64,000 nt of DNA from Parabacteroides sp900760525 (GTDB lineage: Bacteria > Bacteroidota > Bacteroidia > Bacteroidales > Tannerellaceae): NCBI RefSeq assembly GCF_049860805.1, contig NZ_CP187555.1, positions 1,860,001-1,924,000 on the forward strand, in the 5' to 3' direction. How positions within the stretch are numbered: the first letter of the stretch is position 1; the number at the start of each line of letters is the position of its first letter. The notes under the pieces are model-generated. The model searched no databases and was not told the origin of the DNA. It saw only the letters and a list, made by a program, of their open reading frames with translations. Below, piece after piece: positions 53,157-62,586 of the stretch. Position numbers and translations under genes: made by a program.

Positions 53157-54200
53157 TTATGGAATCGTAATCTCTCCGATCAGCGAACAATTCAGATGCT
53201 CTTTTACCTCGTCCGGTGTCATATTGTGTCCGAACAGGAACATCAGTTTGGCAACCGCACATTCAGTCGTGCTGTCATAGCCGCTCACCACGCCTGCCTG
53301 CAACAATTTGCGCCCGGTTTCATAACGATGCATTTCCACGCTTCCGGCAAGGCACTGGGTAACATTGACAATGACAATTCCCCGTTCGACCGCATCTTTC
53401 AACATTTCCAGCAACCAGTCATCCCCGGGTGCATTACCGCTACCGAATGTTTCCATCACGACACCTTTCAAGCCTGGAATATTCAAGATGCTTTCTACAA
53501 CCTGCGGAGAAATTCCGGGGAATATTTTCAGGATAGCAATATTCCGGTCCAAAAGGAAATGCGGTTTCAGCGGTTTTCTGGATACCGGATGGTAGATCTG
53601 GGGAATATCATATTTAATCGAAATACCGGCATGTGCCAACGGGGGATAGTTATAGGATCGGAACGCATTGAAATTATCGGCATTCGTCTTGCTGGTACGA
53701 TTACCGCGCAGCAGGTCGTTCTCAAAGAAAATACAAACTTCAGGAACTAACGGCATATCATTTTCACGGGCTGCGGCAATCTCTATCGCCGTAATCAGGT
53801 TTTCCTTTCCATCCGTACGGAGCATACCGATCGGAAGCTGCGAACCGGTCAAAATCACCGGCTTGCTCAGGTTTTCCAGCATAAAGCTCAAAGCAGAAGC
53901 GGTGAATGCCATCGTATCGGTTCCATGCAAAACGACAAAACCATCGTAATCATGATAATGATCCGCAATTATATGCACGATCTTCATCCATGAATCCGGC
54001 CCCATCTCCGATGAATCCATCGGCGGGTCGAATTGAATAGACGATATTTTATATCCAAGGTTTTTCAATTCGGGAACATGTTCCTCCAAATGTTTGAAGT
54101 TAAAGGCTTCCAGAGAGCCTGTCTCAGGATTTTCTATCATTCCGATAGTGCCTCCCGTATATATAATCAGAATAGAAGCGTCATTTTTGCATACATTCAT
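53157..54200 (-). CDS. ansA: L-asparaginase, type I
   Basis: 347 residues from ATG 54200; the longer frame starts upstream of the promoter box. ILIIYTGGTIGM holds the first catalytic Thr, FVVLHGTDTMAFTASAL the second with the T-D pair, and VILTGSQLPIGMLRTDGKENLI follows. Without a signal peptide it should be cytoplasmic, as type I asparaginases are. It hydrolyses L-asparagine to aspartate and ammonia. Confidence 0.92.
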   Translation of the reverse strand: MNVCKNDASILIIYTGGTIGMIENPETGSLEAFNFKHLEEHVPELKNLGYKISSIQFDPPMDSSEMGPDSWMKIVHIIADHYHDYDGFVVLHGTDTMAFTASALSFMLENLSKPVILTGSQLPIGMLRTDGKENLITAIEIAAARENDMPLVPEVCIFFENDLLRGNRTSKTNADNFNAFRSYNYPPLAHAGISIKYDIPQIYHPVSRKPLKPHFLLDRNIAILKIFPGISPQVVESILNIPGLKGVVMETFGSGNAPGDDWLLEMLKDAVERGIVIVNVTQCLAGSVEMHRYETGRKLLQAGVVSGYDSTTECAVAKLMFLFGHNMTPDEVKEHLNCSLIGEITIP

Positions 54201-54239
54201 AATACAATCCGTATTTATGTGATTTTCCTTTTTACGATG

Positions 54240-54247
54240 CAAAGATA
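54240..54247 (-). promoter_or_regulatory. -7 box for ansA
   Basis: TATCTTTG on the minus strand, 39 bp before the ATG at 54200. Confidence 0.65.
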
Positions 54248-54346
54248 ACAACTATCATTTTGAAATCAAATATCGAAATATAATAATTAAAGTTTATTCA
54301 AACAATCAAATCAACAAGAATACATACGACCAAAACATTACATTTT

Positions 54347-54389
54347 GTCAATCATACAAACGAAAGCAATAGCTTTCGTTTGTATTGAC
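54347..54389. repeat. 18-bp hairpin between divergent genes
   Basis: ATACAAACGAAAGC / GCTTTCGTTTGTAT form a perfect 14-bp stem with loop AATA; GTCA and TGAC flank it and extend the stem to 18 bp with a 3-nt bulge. It lies upstream of the ansA promoter and of a possible small gene, so it is not an obvious terminator. Confidence 0.6.
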
Positions 54390-54432
54390 CTGGCAATAAA
54401 AGCAGGGAAAAAGTCAAACGTTATACAACAAA

Positions 54433-54615
54433 ATGAAAAAAAGTATGTTATTGAGTAGGGGTTTTTCCAAACATCTTAGTCTTATTGACAAAAATAATAA
54501 TTTTACGAAGATGAAATACATACTGTTTATCGCAATGGATTTAGCTTTATATCCTTTTTTACTTATGCTTTTTATTGGTAAATGCATTAAAGAGAAAATA
54601 CAGATCGCACATTAA
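54433..54615 (+). CDS. Possible small membrane protein
   Basis: 60 residues, or 34 from an internal ATG at 54511 (MKYILFIAMDLALYPFLLML). One hydrophobic helix followed by a basic tail (GKCIKEKIQIAH). No -7 box is clear. It is offered only because the hydrophobic pattern is protein-like; it may not be expressed. Confidence 0.3.
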   Translation: MKKSMLLSRGFSKHLSLIDKNNNFTKMKYILFIAMDLALYPFLLMLFIGKCIKEKIQIAH

Positions 54616-54645
54616 AATGAAGTTTCTTATTTCCCCGATTATTCG

Positions 54646-54653
54646 TACCTTTG
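54646..54653 (+). promoter_or_regulatory. -7 box for holB
   Basis: TACCTTTG, 26 bp before the ATG at 54679. Confidence 0.6.
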
Positions 54654-54678
54654 CTCTATCAACTCAATAAGGAGCAAT

Positions 54679-55803
54679 ATGTACTTCAAGGATATTATCG
54701 GTCAGGAAGAGATAAAAAAACGACTTATACATTCGGCTCGGACAAGTATCGTCCCGCACGCCCAACTATTCACTGAACAGGGCGGTGCAGGAGCTTTTCC
54801 TCTTGCACTGGCTTACGCACGTTATCTGAACTGTACGAACCGAACGGAAACAGATTCATGCGGACATTGCCCGTCCTGCTTGAAATACAACGAACTGGCC
54901 CATCCGGACCTGCATTTCGTGTTCCCGATCATATCCAAGAAAGAAAAGAAAAAGGAAGTCTGCGACGATTATCTCACCGAATGGAGAGGTTTTCTGAAAG
55001 ACCGTCCCTATTTCGATATAGACGGCTGGCTGGATTATATCGATGCCGGCAATTCACAGGCTTTGATCTATTCGAAAGAGAGCGACGAAATTATCCGTAA
55101 ACTGAGCCTTAAGATATACGAAGCGACGTATCGCATATTGTTGGTCTGGTTGCCGGAAAAACTTCATCCGACCTGTGCCAACAAACTCCTGAAGATAATC
55201 GAAGAACCGCCCCGTAACACTGTGATCCTGATGGTATCGGAACTTCCCGACCTGGTTTTGGGGACGATCCTGTCCCGTGCGCAACGTATCAATGTGCGCG
55301 GGATTCATCCGGAAGACATTGCCGCTTCTATGATCTCCCAATTCAACCTGACTCCCGAAGATGCCAAACATGTCGCCCATCTGGCAAACGGCAGTTATCT
55401 GAAAGCGGTCGAAGCCATCAGCCTGGGAGAAGAAAACAAATTCTACTTAGAACAGTTCAAAGGCATGATGCGTAACTCCTGGGCACGAAATGTCAGGGGA
55501 ATGAAAGATATGGCAGATGTGTTAGCTAGTATCGGCCGCGAACGGCAGAAGAACTTCCTGGCTTATTGTCAACATCTGATACGTGAGAACTTCATGTACC
55601 GCTTCCAGTCACCGGAACTCAATTATATGAATATGGACGAAGCCGGTTTTGCCGTGAAATTCGCTCCTTTTATCAATGAACGGAACGTGATCGACATTAT
55701 GGACGAACTGGCAAAGGCAGAGCGGCATGTGGCACAGAATGTGAATGCCAAGATGGTCTTTTTCGACCTTTCCCTACGGCTAACCGTATTGATAAAACGA
55801 TAA
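54679..55803 (+). CDS. holB: DNA polymerase III delta' subunit
   Basis: 374 residues. YFKDIIGQEEIKKRLIHSARTSIVPHAQLFTEQGGAGAFPLALAYARYL is the clamp-loader start, with a degenerate P-loop (GGAGAF) as in other delta' proteins. A zinc module with CNRTETDSCGHCPSC follows, then the KLLKIIEEPPRNTVILMVSELPDLVLGTILSRAQ arginine-finger SRC-like motif. It belongs to the clamp loader that opens the beta sliding clamp. An AAGGAG site precedes the ATG. Confidence 0.9.
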   Translation: MYFKDIIGQEEIKKRLIHSARTSIVPHAQLFTEQGGAGAFPLALAYARYLNCTNRTETDSCGHCPSCLKYNELAHPDLHFVFPIISKKEKKKEVCDDYLTEWRGFLKDRPYFDIDGWLDYIDAGNSQALIYSKESDEIIRKLSLKIYEATYRILLVWLPEKLHPTCANKLLKIIEEPPRNTVILMVSELPDLVLGTILSRAQRINVRGIHPEDIAASMISQFNLTPEDAKHVAHLANGSYLKAVEAISLGEENKFYLEQFKGMMRNSWARNVRGMKDMADVLASIGRERQKNFLAYCQHLIRENFMYRFQSPELNYMNMDEAGFAVKFAPFINERNVIDIMDELAKAERHVAQNVNAKMVFFDLSLRLTVLIKR

Positions 55804-55936
55804 TTGCCGGACATCGATCAAGAGATTACACAATATAACAGGGAATATTTCGTTTTTATGGAAATGAATCGGCATGACCTATCGGCAAAAGGCGGTTTGT
55901 CTAAAGGTTCAATACATATTTATTAATGATATTCTT

Positions 55937-56935
55937 ATGAAAGCAAAATTATTGCTGATATTCTCTCTGTCATTCTATCTTTTTAGTTGTAACGGACAGA
56001 ATTCCAATATCCCGGCTGCGGTCACTTCGGCTCCTCCGGTCAAAATCAACCGCTTCGACAAAGATCTTTTGAAATTGGTCGAAACGGACGATTCCACCCT
56101 GCAAACCAAACTTATTCGCGAATATCCGCAAATGCTCGACATATTAGGAAAAGGTATTCTGAACATGAAGTCTCCGGCAATGCCCGGTTTCTTTGAAAAG
56201 TTGGTCAACTATTATTCCGAACCGACTTTGAAGGGCCTGTATACCGATGCTATCCGCCAGTATGACGATGCCTCACAGATCGAGCAAGCGCTCGGTAACG
56301 GTTTTGCGTGGCTGAAAACCTGTTTCCCCTCGATGCAGATTCCGGCAATCTATATGCACGTTTCCGGCTTCAATCAGAATGTATTGGTTGGCGACAGCCT
56401 GTTGTCCATCTCGATAGATAAGTATTTAGGCGAAGGGTATCCGCTGTATCAGGATTTCTTCTATGATTTCCAACGCCGGTTGATGACACCGGAGCAGATC
56501 GCCCCCGACTATCTTGCCGGCTGGTTGATGTCCGAATATCCGTTCGAAGGTAACGAGAACGTGTTGCTCGACCGGATGGTCTACGAAGGGAAGATAAAAT
56601 ACCTGATCCACCAGGCATTCCCGGAATTTAGCCCGGAAAGCCTCATGGGTTATACGGAAGCCTCCTATAATTGGTGTAAAGAAAACGAATCCAATCTGTG
56701 GAAAGCCATCATAGAGCGCAAGCACCTCTATACGCCTGACCAGATGACGACAGGCAAATACTTCGACAACGTCCCCTGCACATTCCTGGCAAGCGACGCG
56801 CCCGGCAATCTCGGCAGCTGGCTCGGCTGGCAGATTATCGACAAATATATGAAGGAAACCAATTCGACTCCGGAAGCCCTGATGCGAAACAACGACTGCC
56901 AGGCTATCCTGACCGAATCGAAATACAAACCCTAA
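55937..56935 (+). CDS. gldB: Gliding motility-associated lipoprotein GldB
   Basis: 332 residues from ATG 55937, which begins the lipoprotein signal MKAKLLLIFSLSFYLFSCNGQ. The domain shows VKINRFDKDLLKL, NGFAWLKTCFPSMQIPAIYMHVSGFN and MGYTEASYNWCKENESNLW, typical of GldB. The family is needed for gliding in Flavobacterium but is conserved in non-gliding Bacteroidales, where the role is unclear. Confidence 0.88.
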   Translation: MKAKLLLIFSLSFYLFSCNGQNSNIPAAVTSAPPVKINRFDKDLLKLVETDDSTLQTKLIREYPQMLDILGKGILNMKSPAMPGFFEKLVNYYSEPTLKGLYTDAIRQYDDASQIEQALGNGFAWLKTCFPSMQIPAIYMHVSGFNQNVLVGDSLLSISIDKYLGEGYPLYQDFFYDFQRRLMTPEQIAPDYLAGWLMSEYPFEGNENVLLDRMVYEGKIKYLIHQAFPEFSPESLMGYTEASYNWCKENESNLWKAIIERKHLYTPDQMTTGKYFDNVPCTFLASDAPGNLGSWLGWQIIDKYMKETNSTPEALMRNNDCQAILTESKYKP

Positions 56936-57040
56936 AGCTACGGAAAACTGTCACAGAGGTATATAAAAAAGAAAACCGTCCTATTCTCGCGAACTGGACG
57001 GATAACCTAATCTAACTTAATTCTAATACCATGAAAAACA

Positions 57041-58657
57041 CTATATCTTAATAACAGGATCGGTATCAAAAAGTTTAACGGAGCGGTTTATTTTTATTTC
57101 TTTCACAAAATAACGATCATGTGAGATCAACAACACCGTTCCTCTATAACTCTTTATAGCCGCTGTTATTATTTCAACACTTTGGATGTCCAGATTGTTC
57201 GTCGGTTCATCCAAAATAAATACATCCGGTGTATTATTCCCGATCATAAGACAGCAAAAGAGTAACCGGATCTTTTCTCCTCCGCTCAGGCAGGCACACG
57301 GCTTGTCCCATGTCCCGTAAGGAAACAGATAACGGTTCAAAATGGATTTCAGTTCATGTTCAGCCAAATGCGAGGTGTTAAAACGTTCCGTCTGCCCGAA
57401 CACGGTCAGCCCGGGATCGATCACGGAACATTCCTGATCGATATAAAGATAACTGAAATCAGCCCGTGTAACCGTCCCGGCCGTCGGTTCCAATTCACCT
57501 AACAGCAGCTTGACCAAAGTCGTTTTCCCACTCCCGTTATTTCCGGTGATATGAATACAGTCACCACTTTTAACCTGGATATCTAAGGACGACTTCCATA
57601 GACAGGAAGAAGTGTAACCGAAATTAATCTGATCCGCAGTGATCAGGATTTTGCCGGTATGCAGACCTGAAGATTTGAAATCTGTCTGAAGTGCCCGCAA
57701 ATCGGGAATCGTATCCTGAAGCCCGGCAATCGAACTTTGCAGGGAAACCATTTTCTCTTCATGGACATCATTCAGCCGGACTGTACTTTTCTCGGCTTTA
57801 TCTTTCAGCGTATTGACTGCCATGCGCGAGATCCCTTTCTTGAAAGTCGACTTATCGCTGCGGACATTCGACTTATTTTTCCGTTCCATCACTTCACGCG
57901 CCGTTTTGCGGACCAGGCGAAGTTCTTTCTCCTTCTCGCTCAACTGGTTTTGCAAAGCTGTTAACGCCAACTCTTTTTGCTCCTTATAAAACTCATAATT
58001 GCCACCATAAAGCGTGACCTCACTTTTCTCAAGTTCACAAATACAGGGCAGCAAGTTCAGCAACGTCCGGTCATGGCTAACAATCAACAAGGTCGAATGT
58101 CCGCTCCGGACCATCTCATACAGCTTTTCCCGGCTGGAAACATCCAGATGATTCGTCGGTTCGTCCATCAGAATAATTTCCGGTGCATGAACAAGGATAC
58201 CGGAAAGGAACACTTTCGTCTTTTCCCCTCCGCTCAACGAGCACATCGGCTGGGACAGTTGCAGATGCTCCAAATTCCAGGAAGCAAGAGCCGAAAAACA
58301 ACGTTCTTCCACATTCCAGTCGTCATTCAGACAGGCAAAGTTTTCTGCCGAGACGTCGCCTGCAAGAATGGCATGGAGCGCCTTTATCCGGTCGTCCACC
58401 CGTAGGGCTTCCGCCACCGTCAGGTTGTCGAACTGTCCGAAATGTTGCGGGACATAGTAAGGCCGGGAAGAGCAGATAACCTCTCCCGAAGAGGGTTTCA
58501 AGCTCCCTTCGATAATGCGTAGCAAAGTCGATTTGCCGGAGCCGTTATTGCCGACCAGCGCAAGACGCTGTCCTTTATTGACTGTCAGGTTTATGTTCTG
58601 AAAAAGTGGTTCTTTGTCGGCATGAACATAGCATAGCTGATGTACGTATATGCACAT
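57041..58657 (-). CDS. ABC-F ATPase, ribosome-associated
   Basis: 538 residues with two nucleotide-binding domains and no membrane segment: GNNGSGKSTLLRII and SLSGGEKTKVFLSGIL...IILMDEPTNHLD in the first; GNNGSGKTTLVKLL, CLSGGEKIRLLFC and VFILDEPTNNLD in the second. A charged coiled linker (about 215-290) joins them. ABC-F proteins bind the ribosomal E site; some give resistance to antibiotics such as lincosamides or pleuromutilins. The leader with a short peptide and hairpins suggests a drug-inducible member, but resistance is not shown. Confidence 0.88.
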   Translation of the reverse strand: MCIYVHQLCYVHADKEPLFQNINLTVNKGQRLALVGNNGSGKSTLLRIIEGSLKPSSGEVICSSRPYYVPQHFGQFDNLTVAEALRVDDRIKALHAILAGDVSAENFACLNDDWNVEERCFSALASWNLEHLQLSQPMCSLSGGEKTKVFLSGILVHAPEIILMDEPTNHLDVSSREKLYEMVRSGHSTLLIVSHDRTLLNLLPCICELEKSEVTLYGGNYEFYKEQKELALTALQNQLSEKEKELRLVRKTAREVMERKNKSNVRSDKSTFKKGISRMAVNTLKDKAEKSTVRLNDVHEEKMVSLQSSIAGLQDTIPDLRALQTDFKSSGLHTGKILITADQINFGYTSSCLWKSSLDIQVKSGDCIHITGNNGSGKTTLVKLLLGELEPTAGTVTRADFSYLYIDQECSVIDPGLTVFGQTERFNTSHLAEHELKSILNRYLFPYGTWDKPCACLSGGEKIRLLFCCLMIGNNTPDVFILDEPTNNLDIQSVEIITAAIKSYRGTVLLISHDRYFVKEIKINRSVKLFDTDPVIKI

Positions 58658-58707
58658 AGTTTTCTTTGGATTAAGAAATTACAAACTAAAAAAGGATAAT
58701 TCACTAT

Positions 58708-58770
58708 AGTGCCGAAGGATGGCACTGGACAAGGCCGGACTAAACAACCGGCTTACTTAGATAATTTCAT
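58708..58770 (-). promoter_or_regulatory. Putative attenuator leader of the ABC-F gene
   Basis: On the minus strand a 5-codon frame MKLSK (58770-58753) is followed at once by hairpin GCCGG/CCGGC (58734-58738 with 58748-58752, extended by a wobble pair) and hairpin AGTGCC/GGCACT (58708-58713 with 58721-58726); a run of six Us follows at 58693-58688. The leader stop codon lies at the foot of the first hairpin, so a ribosome stalled there would melt it. Confidence 0.5.
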
Positions 58771-58794
58771 CGGAGTATTTATATAATTATGGTG

Positions 58795-58802
58795 CAAAGA
58801 TA
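58795..58802 (-). promoter_or_regulatory. -7 box for the ABC-F gene
   Basis: TATCTTTG on the minus strand; it gives a leader of about 130 nt before the ABC-F ATG at 58657. Confidence 0.6.
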
Positions 58803-58931
58803 GTTGTTTATTTCTAATATCAAACAATATAACCAAACGGACGGGTAACTTTTTCTCACTCTTTTTTGTTCTCTTAATCCCTCTGCTACAAAATAAGACG
58901 CATTTTTGCCAAACTAAATTAATAGATTGAG

Positions 58932-60053
58932 ATGAATACAGAAACTATTGAAAATTATCAGCTACTGAGCGATTATGTAGAGCGGCTTATCCGAAAAAAG
59001 AGAGAGGCCGAGAAAGAGAGAACGGCCAATAATTACCAGAGTGCCTGGAACAAGTTTTCCTCCTTTTTAGGCCAAAGAATAACCGGGTTCAGGCCCTCCG
59101 ACTTGAACAACGACCTTGTCCGGCAATACCGGCTATGGTTACTTCAAGACGAAACATCCGGCAACGACCTGCTAAAGCCGGGTAGCCAGAACTTCTATCT
59201 GCGCAACCTAAAAGCCATTTATAATAAGATAAAGAAAGATCCGGACATCGACCTGCCGCCGGGTAACCCGTTCGAGGGGGTGCACATTCCGGTTCCTCCT
59301 ACCCGCAAACGGGCGTTGCCCAAACAAAAGATCAGTATGTTGACGAAGCTCACCCTTTATGAGATATCGGCACTTCCGGAGTTTTCAAACCGGCCGGGAC
59401 GATTGGAAGCCTTGCATTTATCCCTTTTTCTTTTTTATGCAAGGGGAATGTGTTTCATCGATGTCTTTCAATTAGAGCAGGAGAATGTAAAAGATGAGTA
59501 CATTCATTATATACGCAGTAAAACAGGTGTCGCCCTGCAAGTGAAGATTACCCCGGAAATGAATACGATCATGCAACAATATAAACGGAGGGACAGCCGC
59601 TGGGTTTTCCCCTTCCTGCACGAGAAGATCGTAGGCAAAGGGAAAATAACGGCACAGTCGGCTCTACACCGTGTCAACACCTACCTGAAAGAAGTTGGCG
59701 AGGCGTTCAACTTCCCGATCCCCTTCACCACCTATGTGATGCGCCATAGCTGGGCATCCATGATGCTGGAAGCCGACTCGGAGATCAGTGTTATCAGCCA
59801 GTCGATGGGGCACACTTCATTGCAAACAACCGAGATTTATCTGGGCCAGCTTTCAATTGCCAAAATGGATAAAGCATCCGACAATATGCTGGATCACTTG
59901 CTCCGTAAACCGCACCCCCGGCAAAGGGAGCCGCACCCACGCCGACAGGTTCCGGCTGTAACGGCAGTAGTAGCTCCCAAACCAAAATTTATCGATAAAT
60001 GTAGAAACATGATGGAGGCTATTACCTCGAAGTTTCAGCTATTCTTTATGTAA
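58932..60053 (+). CDS. Tyrosine recombinase/integrase
   Basis: 373 residues. The N-terminal SAM-like DNA-binding domain (about 10-110, with AEKERTANNYQSAWNKFSSFLG) precedes a catalytic domain with the first Arg in LFLFYARGMCFIDVFQLE, MRHSWASMML, the SVISQSMGHTSLQTTEIYLG block with the His and the nucleophile Tyr. The HxxR second Arg is less clear (MRHSWA). The C-terminus carries a basic Pro/His/Arg tail (LLRKPHPRQREPHPRR). Tail-to-tail with the HU gene (15-bp overlap). Bacteroidales enzymes of this type invert promoters or shuffle surface genes. Confidence 0.88.
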   Translation: MNTETIENYQLLSDYVERLIRKKREAEKERTANNYQSAWNKFSSFLGQRITGFRPSDLNNDLVRQYRLWLLQDETSGNDLLKPGSQNFYLRNLKAIYNKIKKDPDIDLPPGNPFEGVHIPVPPTRKRALPKQKISMLTKLTLYEISALPEFSNRPGRLEALHLSLFLFYARGMCFIDVFQLEQENVKDEYIHYIRSKTGVALQVKITPEMNTIMQQYKRRDSRWVFPFLHEKIVGKGKITAQSALHRVNTYLKEVGEAFNFPIPFTTYVMRHSWASMMLEADSEISVISQSMGHTSLQTTEIYLGQLSIAKMDKASDNMLDHLLRKPHPRQREPHPRRQVPAVTAVVAPKPKFIDKCRNMMEAITSKFQLFFM

Positions 60054-60341
60054 GTTTCCATCCACACCCTCATTAAGCTTCAGCAACAGATCTTTGCCAG
60101 GCTTAAATTTCAGGCTGTTACGGGCCGAGATTAAAGCAGGTTTTCCTGTTTTAGGATTACGACCCGGACGGGCTGATTGCTGCCAGAGGGTAAAAGACCC
60201 GAAGCCTTTCATCACGACATATCCTTCTTCTTTTATCGCTTCGGTAAACATATCTTCCCAAGCATTGATTATGTACAACATATCTTTATGCGAAATAGAC
60301 AAATGGTCCGCCACTCGTTTTAATAGTTCTGTTTTATTCAT
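60039..60341 (-). CDS. HU/IHF family DNA-binding protein
   Basis: 100 residues. MNKTELLKRVADHLSISHKDM and VMKGFGSFTLWQQSARPGRNPKTGKP, with the PGRNPKTG beta-arm tip, are hallmark HU features. It starts 1 bp after the last fimbrillin-like gene, so it is in that operon. HU-like proteins bend DNA and assist site-specific recombination, so proximity to the recombinase is suggestive. Confidence 0.9.
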   Translation of the reverse strand: MNKTELLKRVADHLSISHKDMLYIINAWEDMFTEAIKEEGYVVMKGFGSFTLWQQSARPGRNPKTGKPALISARNSLKFKPGKDLLLKLNEGVDGNLHKE

Positions 60342-60342
60342 A

Positions 60343-61479
60343 TCAAAAGTCTACTTTTACAGGGTCCATAACCACCACATCATCAAATACAGCCACCCTG
60401 CCGTCTGTTATTGTCACCCGGACATCGGCGCTGTTCGCCCCGCTGATATTCACTTTCAGGTCATACGAATATCCCCGTTGGATATTGTAGTCGTTCGTCA
60501 GGTTACCACCCGGAAAGATTTTATATTGTACGGTAATGGAATCTTTAGAGTAACCAGACTCAAGAGGATATTTATAATACCCGCTCATCAAGATAAAAGT
60601 ACATCCGTCAAGGTTACCATCCGGTCCTTTTGCCGGCATGTTCTTTTCAGGGAAAGAAGTCCCGGTTCCCATGCCCCGGAGGTTTTCGGGCATATAGAAT
60701 ACCTGCTCACTCCCCTCGCTAAGTTCACCGGTCGTTATAGAAGTCGCATCTGTTTTTATATCTTCTTTTAATTTCGGATATTTATCAGAAAGCTTACCAC
60801 CCCCACGGGTATATGCAGCCATCTTTTTCGGCAAATTATAGACATCTACTTTTGTTATTTTGAGACTCCCTTTAAAATTGTCCTTCTTACTCCATTTTAA
60901 CTTCATCCTTGCAAAAGCCCGTTCCAACGGAGCCACAATAACAGCTTTACCATTATATTTACGGATAGAGTCTTGTGTTAACAAAATCTTACCAGCCGTC
61001 ACAAAAGTAGGTTCGGATGTATAGTTAGCCAACGCAATAGTCTTCTTTTTCAAACTGTCCTCTGCAATAGGTTTCGCCGTTGCTCCCTCACGAAGAGTAT
61101 CTGCTTTAGCCAAAAAGTCATCGCCGGCATTCGCTATCACATAAAAGTTACTTTCAGCCTCAGAGAAACCATCTGTTTGCACTTCCAAAGTTCCAGCATT
61201 AACCTTATTACTAATTTCAGTTCCAGAAAACTTACTTGCTTTCAGCAATTCATTCGTATTGTTTGCATATTGCAATACCCACACATTATTGATGGTTATC
61301 CCATCTAATGATCCTCCTTTGGTCGTTACATCCAAAGATTTGGGCAGTTCCAACCGGATTACCATTCCATGGTCCTCATTACTATTGGCAGGCAAACTTG
61401 TGTCACATGACATAAGTAATAGACCACAAGTCATAAGAACCATAGACAGACCAGTAATCTTATTCATTGTATTATTCAT
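60343..61479 (-). CDS. Mfa1/DUF4906-like fimbrial lipoprotein
   Basis: 378 residues (ATG 61479 or 61467). Lipobox LMSC. Domain marks are VWVLQYANNT, FYVIANAGDDF, VAPLERAFARMKLKW, VFYMPENLRGMGTG and GNLTNDYNIQRGYSYDLKVNISG, typical of Bacteroidales fimbrial proteins of the Mfa1/DUF4906 type. Probably a minor or tip pilin matured by lipid anchoring and Arg-specific processing. It is last of the fimbrillin genes before HU. Confidence 0.75.
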   Translation of the reverse strand: MNNTMNKITGLSMVLMTCGLLLMSCDTSLPANSNEDHGMVIRLELPKSLDVTTKGGSLDGITINNVWVLQYANNTNELLKASKFSGTEISNKVNAGTLEVQTDGFSEAESNFYVIANAGDDFLAKADTLREGATAKPIAEDSLKKKTIALANYTSEPTFVTAGKILLTQDSIRKYNGKAVIVAPLERAFARMKLKWSKKDNFKGSLKITKVDVYNLPKKMAAYTRGGGKLSDKYPKLKEDIKTDATSITTGELSEGSEQVFYMPENLRGMGTGTSFPEKNMPAKGPDGNLDGCTFILMSGYYKYPLESGYSKDSITVQYKIFPGGNLTNDYNIQRGYSYDLKVNISGANSADVRVTITDGRVAVFDDVVVMDPVKVDF

Positions 61480-61505
61480 CTTTCATCTGATTTATAAAGG
61501 TTATA

Positions 61506-62552
61506 CTATTCTCCCATTCCATCCGTATCAAGCGGTATCGTATTATACTCTTTAACGGCAAGCGTCAAGTCAGATGGAACGATCTCTCCATAGAATGTTA
61601 GCGTAAAATCGAAAACGTAAGCCATTCCGGGAAGTAATACTTTTTGAATAGAAGCAGGATATTCTTTCGTTACCTCTTTTGTTCCCGAACTATACTGAAC
61701 CCACAATTTCACACTAAACTTTAGCAAACTACTGCCATCTACCGGCAACAGTACCTGAGCAGGGCTTGTCCAGAAATCAAACGTATTACTTCCTGGATTT
61801 CCATTTACATCATATCGTTTAAAACCATCTCCGGGATAAGTATAAGAGGCAGCATAATCGGCATTAGTTTCCCAAGTTGTCTTACCCAATGTGTAATCTA
61901 ATGAAGCCGGCAGGCCGCTTACTTTAATCTCACGCACTTCCAGTTTATCTATAGATACTGGTTGCGAACCATTCTTTGCCGCCGCCCTTACCACCACCTG
62001 TGATCCCAAGCGGATAAAAGGTGACGGGAGTGGGACGGTCATGGAGTTGCCACCGGGTGCGGTAGGTTGCACGATGATGTTTTCGAGTGTGGTGTACATG
62101 AAGTCTTTACCGTTCGTGACGTTGATCTTTCCGCCTGAGCTGCTTAGTTCGGGGTAGGAACTCTCTTCGTTGTAAGAGACTAAATACATATAATAAGTAC
62201 CCCGGTAAAGTTTCATATCACCGGTAGCGACCAACTTCTCGTTTGGCGTACCGGCATCCTGCTTTTTCACCGTATAAATAGCGGAAGCGACAGGCGTCTG
62301 CGTAAAATCCGGAGTGCTGCCGGCCGTGCTATTATAAGCATAGATACGAAATGTCTTTCCTTCCTGCATCGCTTCCGTTGCAACGGCCTTAGCGGCTTTA
62401 GTCAGGTCTGCGCTATACATCTCGAAAGCGATGTTCACCGGTTCGCCTTTGTCTTCGGGTGTCTGGCTGCCATCGTCCGGCAAGTTAGCCGTACAAGCCG
62501 TAAACAAAAGCAAAGCCGCCGTTATCTGTGTGTAAATCCTTTTTATCATCAT
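61506..62552 (-). CDS. Fimbrillin family lipoprotein
   Basis: 348 residues with lipobox FTAC followed by TANLPDDG, nearly identical to the mature start of the next gene (TANLPGEDG). Body: TFRIYAYNSTAG, LYRGTYYMYLVSYNEE, PFIRLGSQVVVRAAA, LLPGMAYVFDFTLTFYGEIVPSDLTLAVKEYNT. The closing strand matches fimbrillin/Mfa-like domains. Likely a shaft or accessory pilin. Confidence 0.8.
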   Translation of the reverse strand: MMIKRIYTQITAALLLFTACTANLPDDGSQTPEDKGEPVNIAFEMYSADLTKAAKAVATEAMQEGKTFRIYAYNSTAGSTPDFTQTPVASAIYTVKKQDAGTPNEKLVATGDMKLYRGTYYMYLVSYNEESSYPELSSSGGKINVTNGKDFMYTTLENIIVQPTAPGGNSMTVPLPSPFIRLGSQVVVRAAAKNGSQPVSIDKLEVREIKVSGLPASLDYTLGKTTWETNADYAASYTYPGDGFKRYDVNGNPGSNTFDFWTSPAQVLLPVDGSSLLKFSVKLWVQYSSGTKEVTKEYPASIQKVLLPGMAYVFDFTLTFYGEIVPSDLTLAVKEYNTIPLDTDGMGE

Positions 62553-62586
62553 CCTTATTATTTATTATTCATGACTTTTACTCCTG

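Noticed and set aside
58932..60053. Integrase as the mark of an integrated element ending at a tRNA
   Set aside because: No tRNA gene or direct repeats flank it; linkage to fimbrial genes and HU fits local DNA inversion better.
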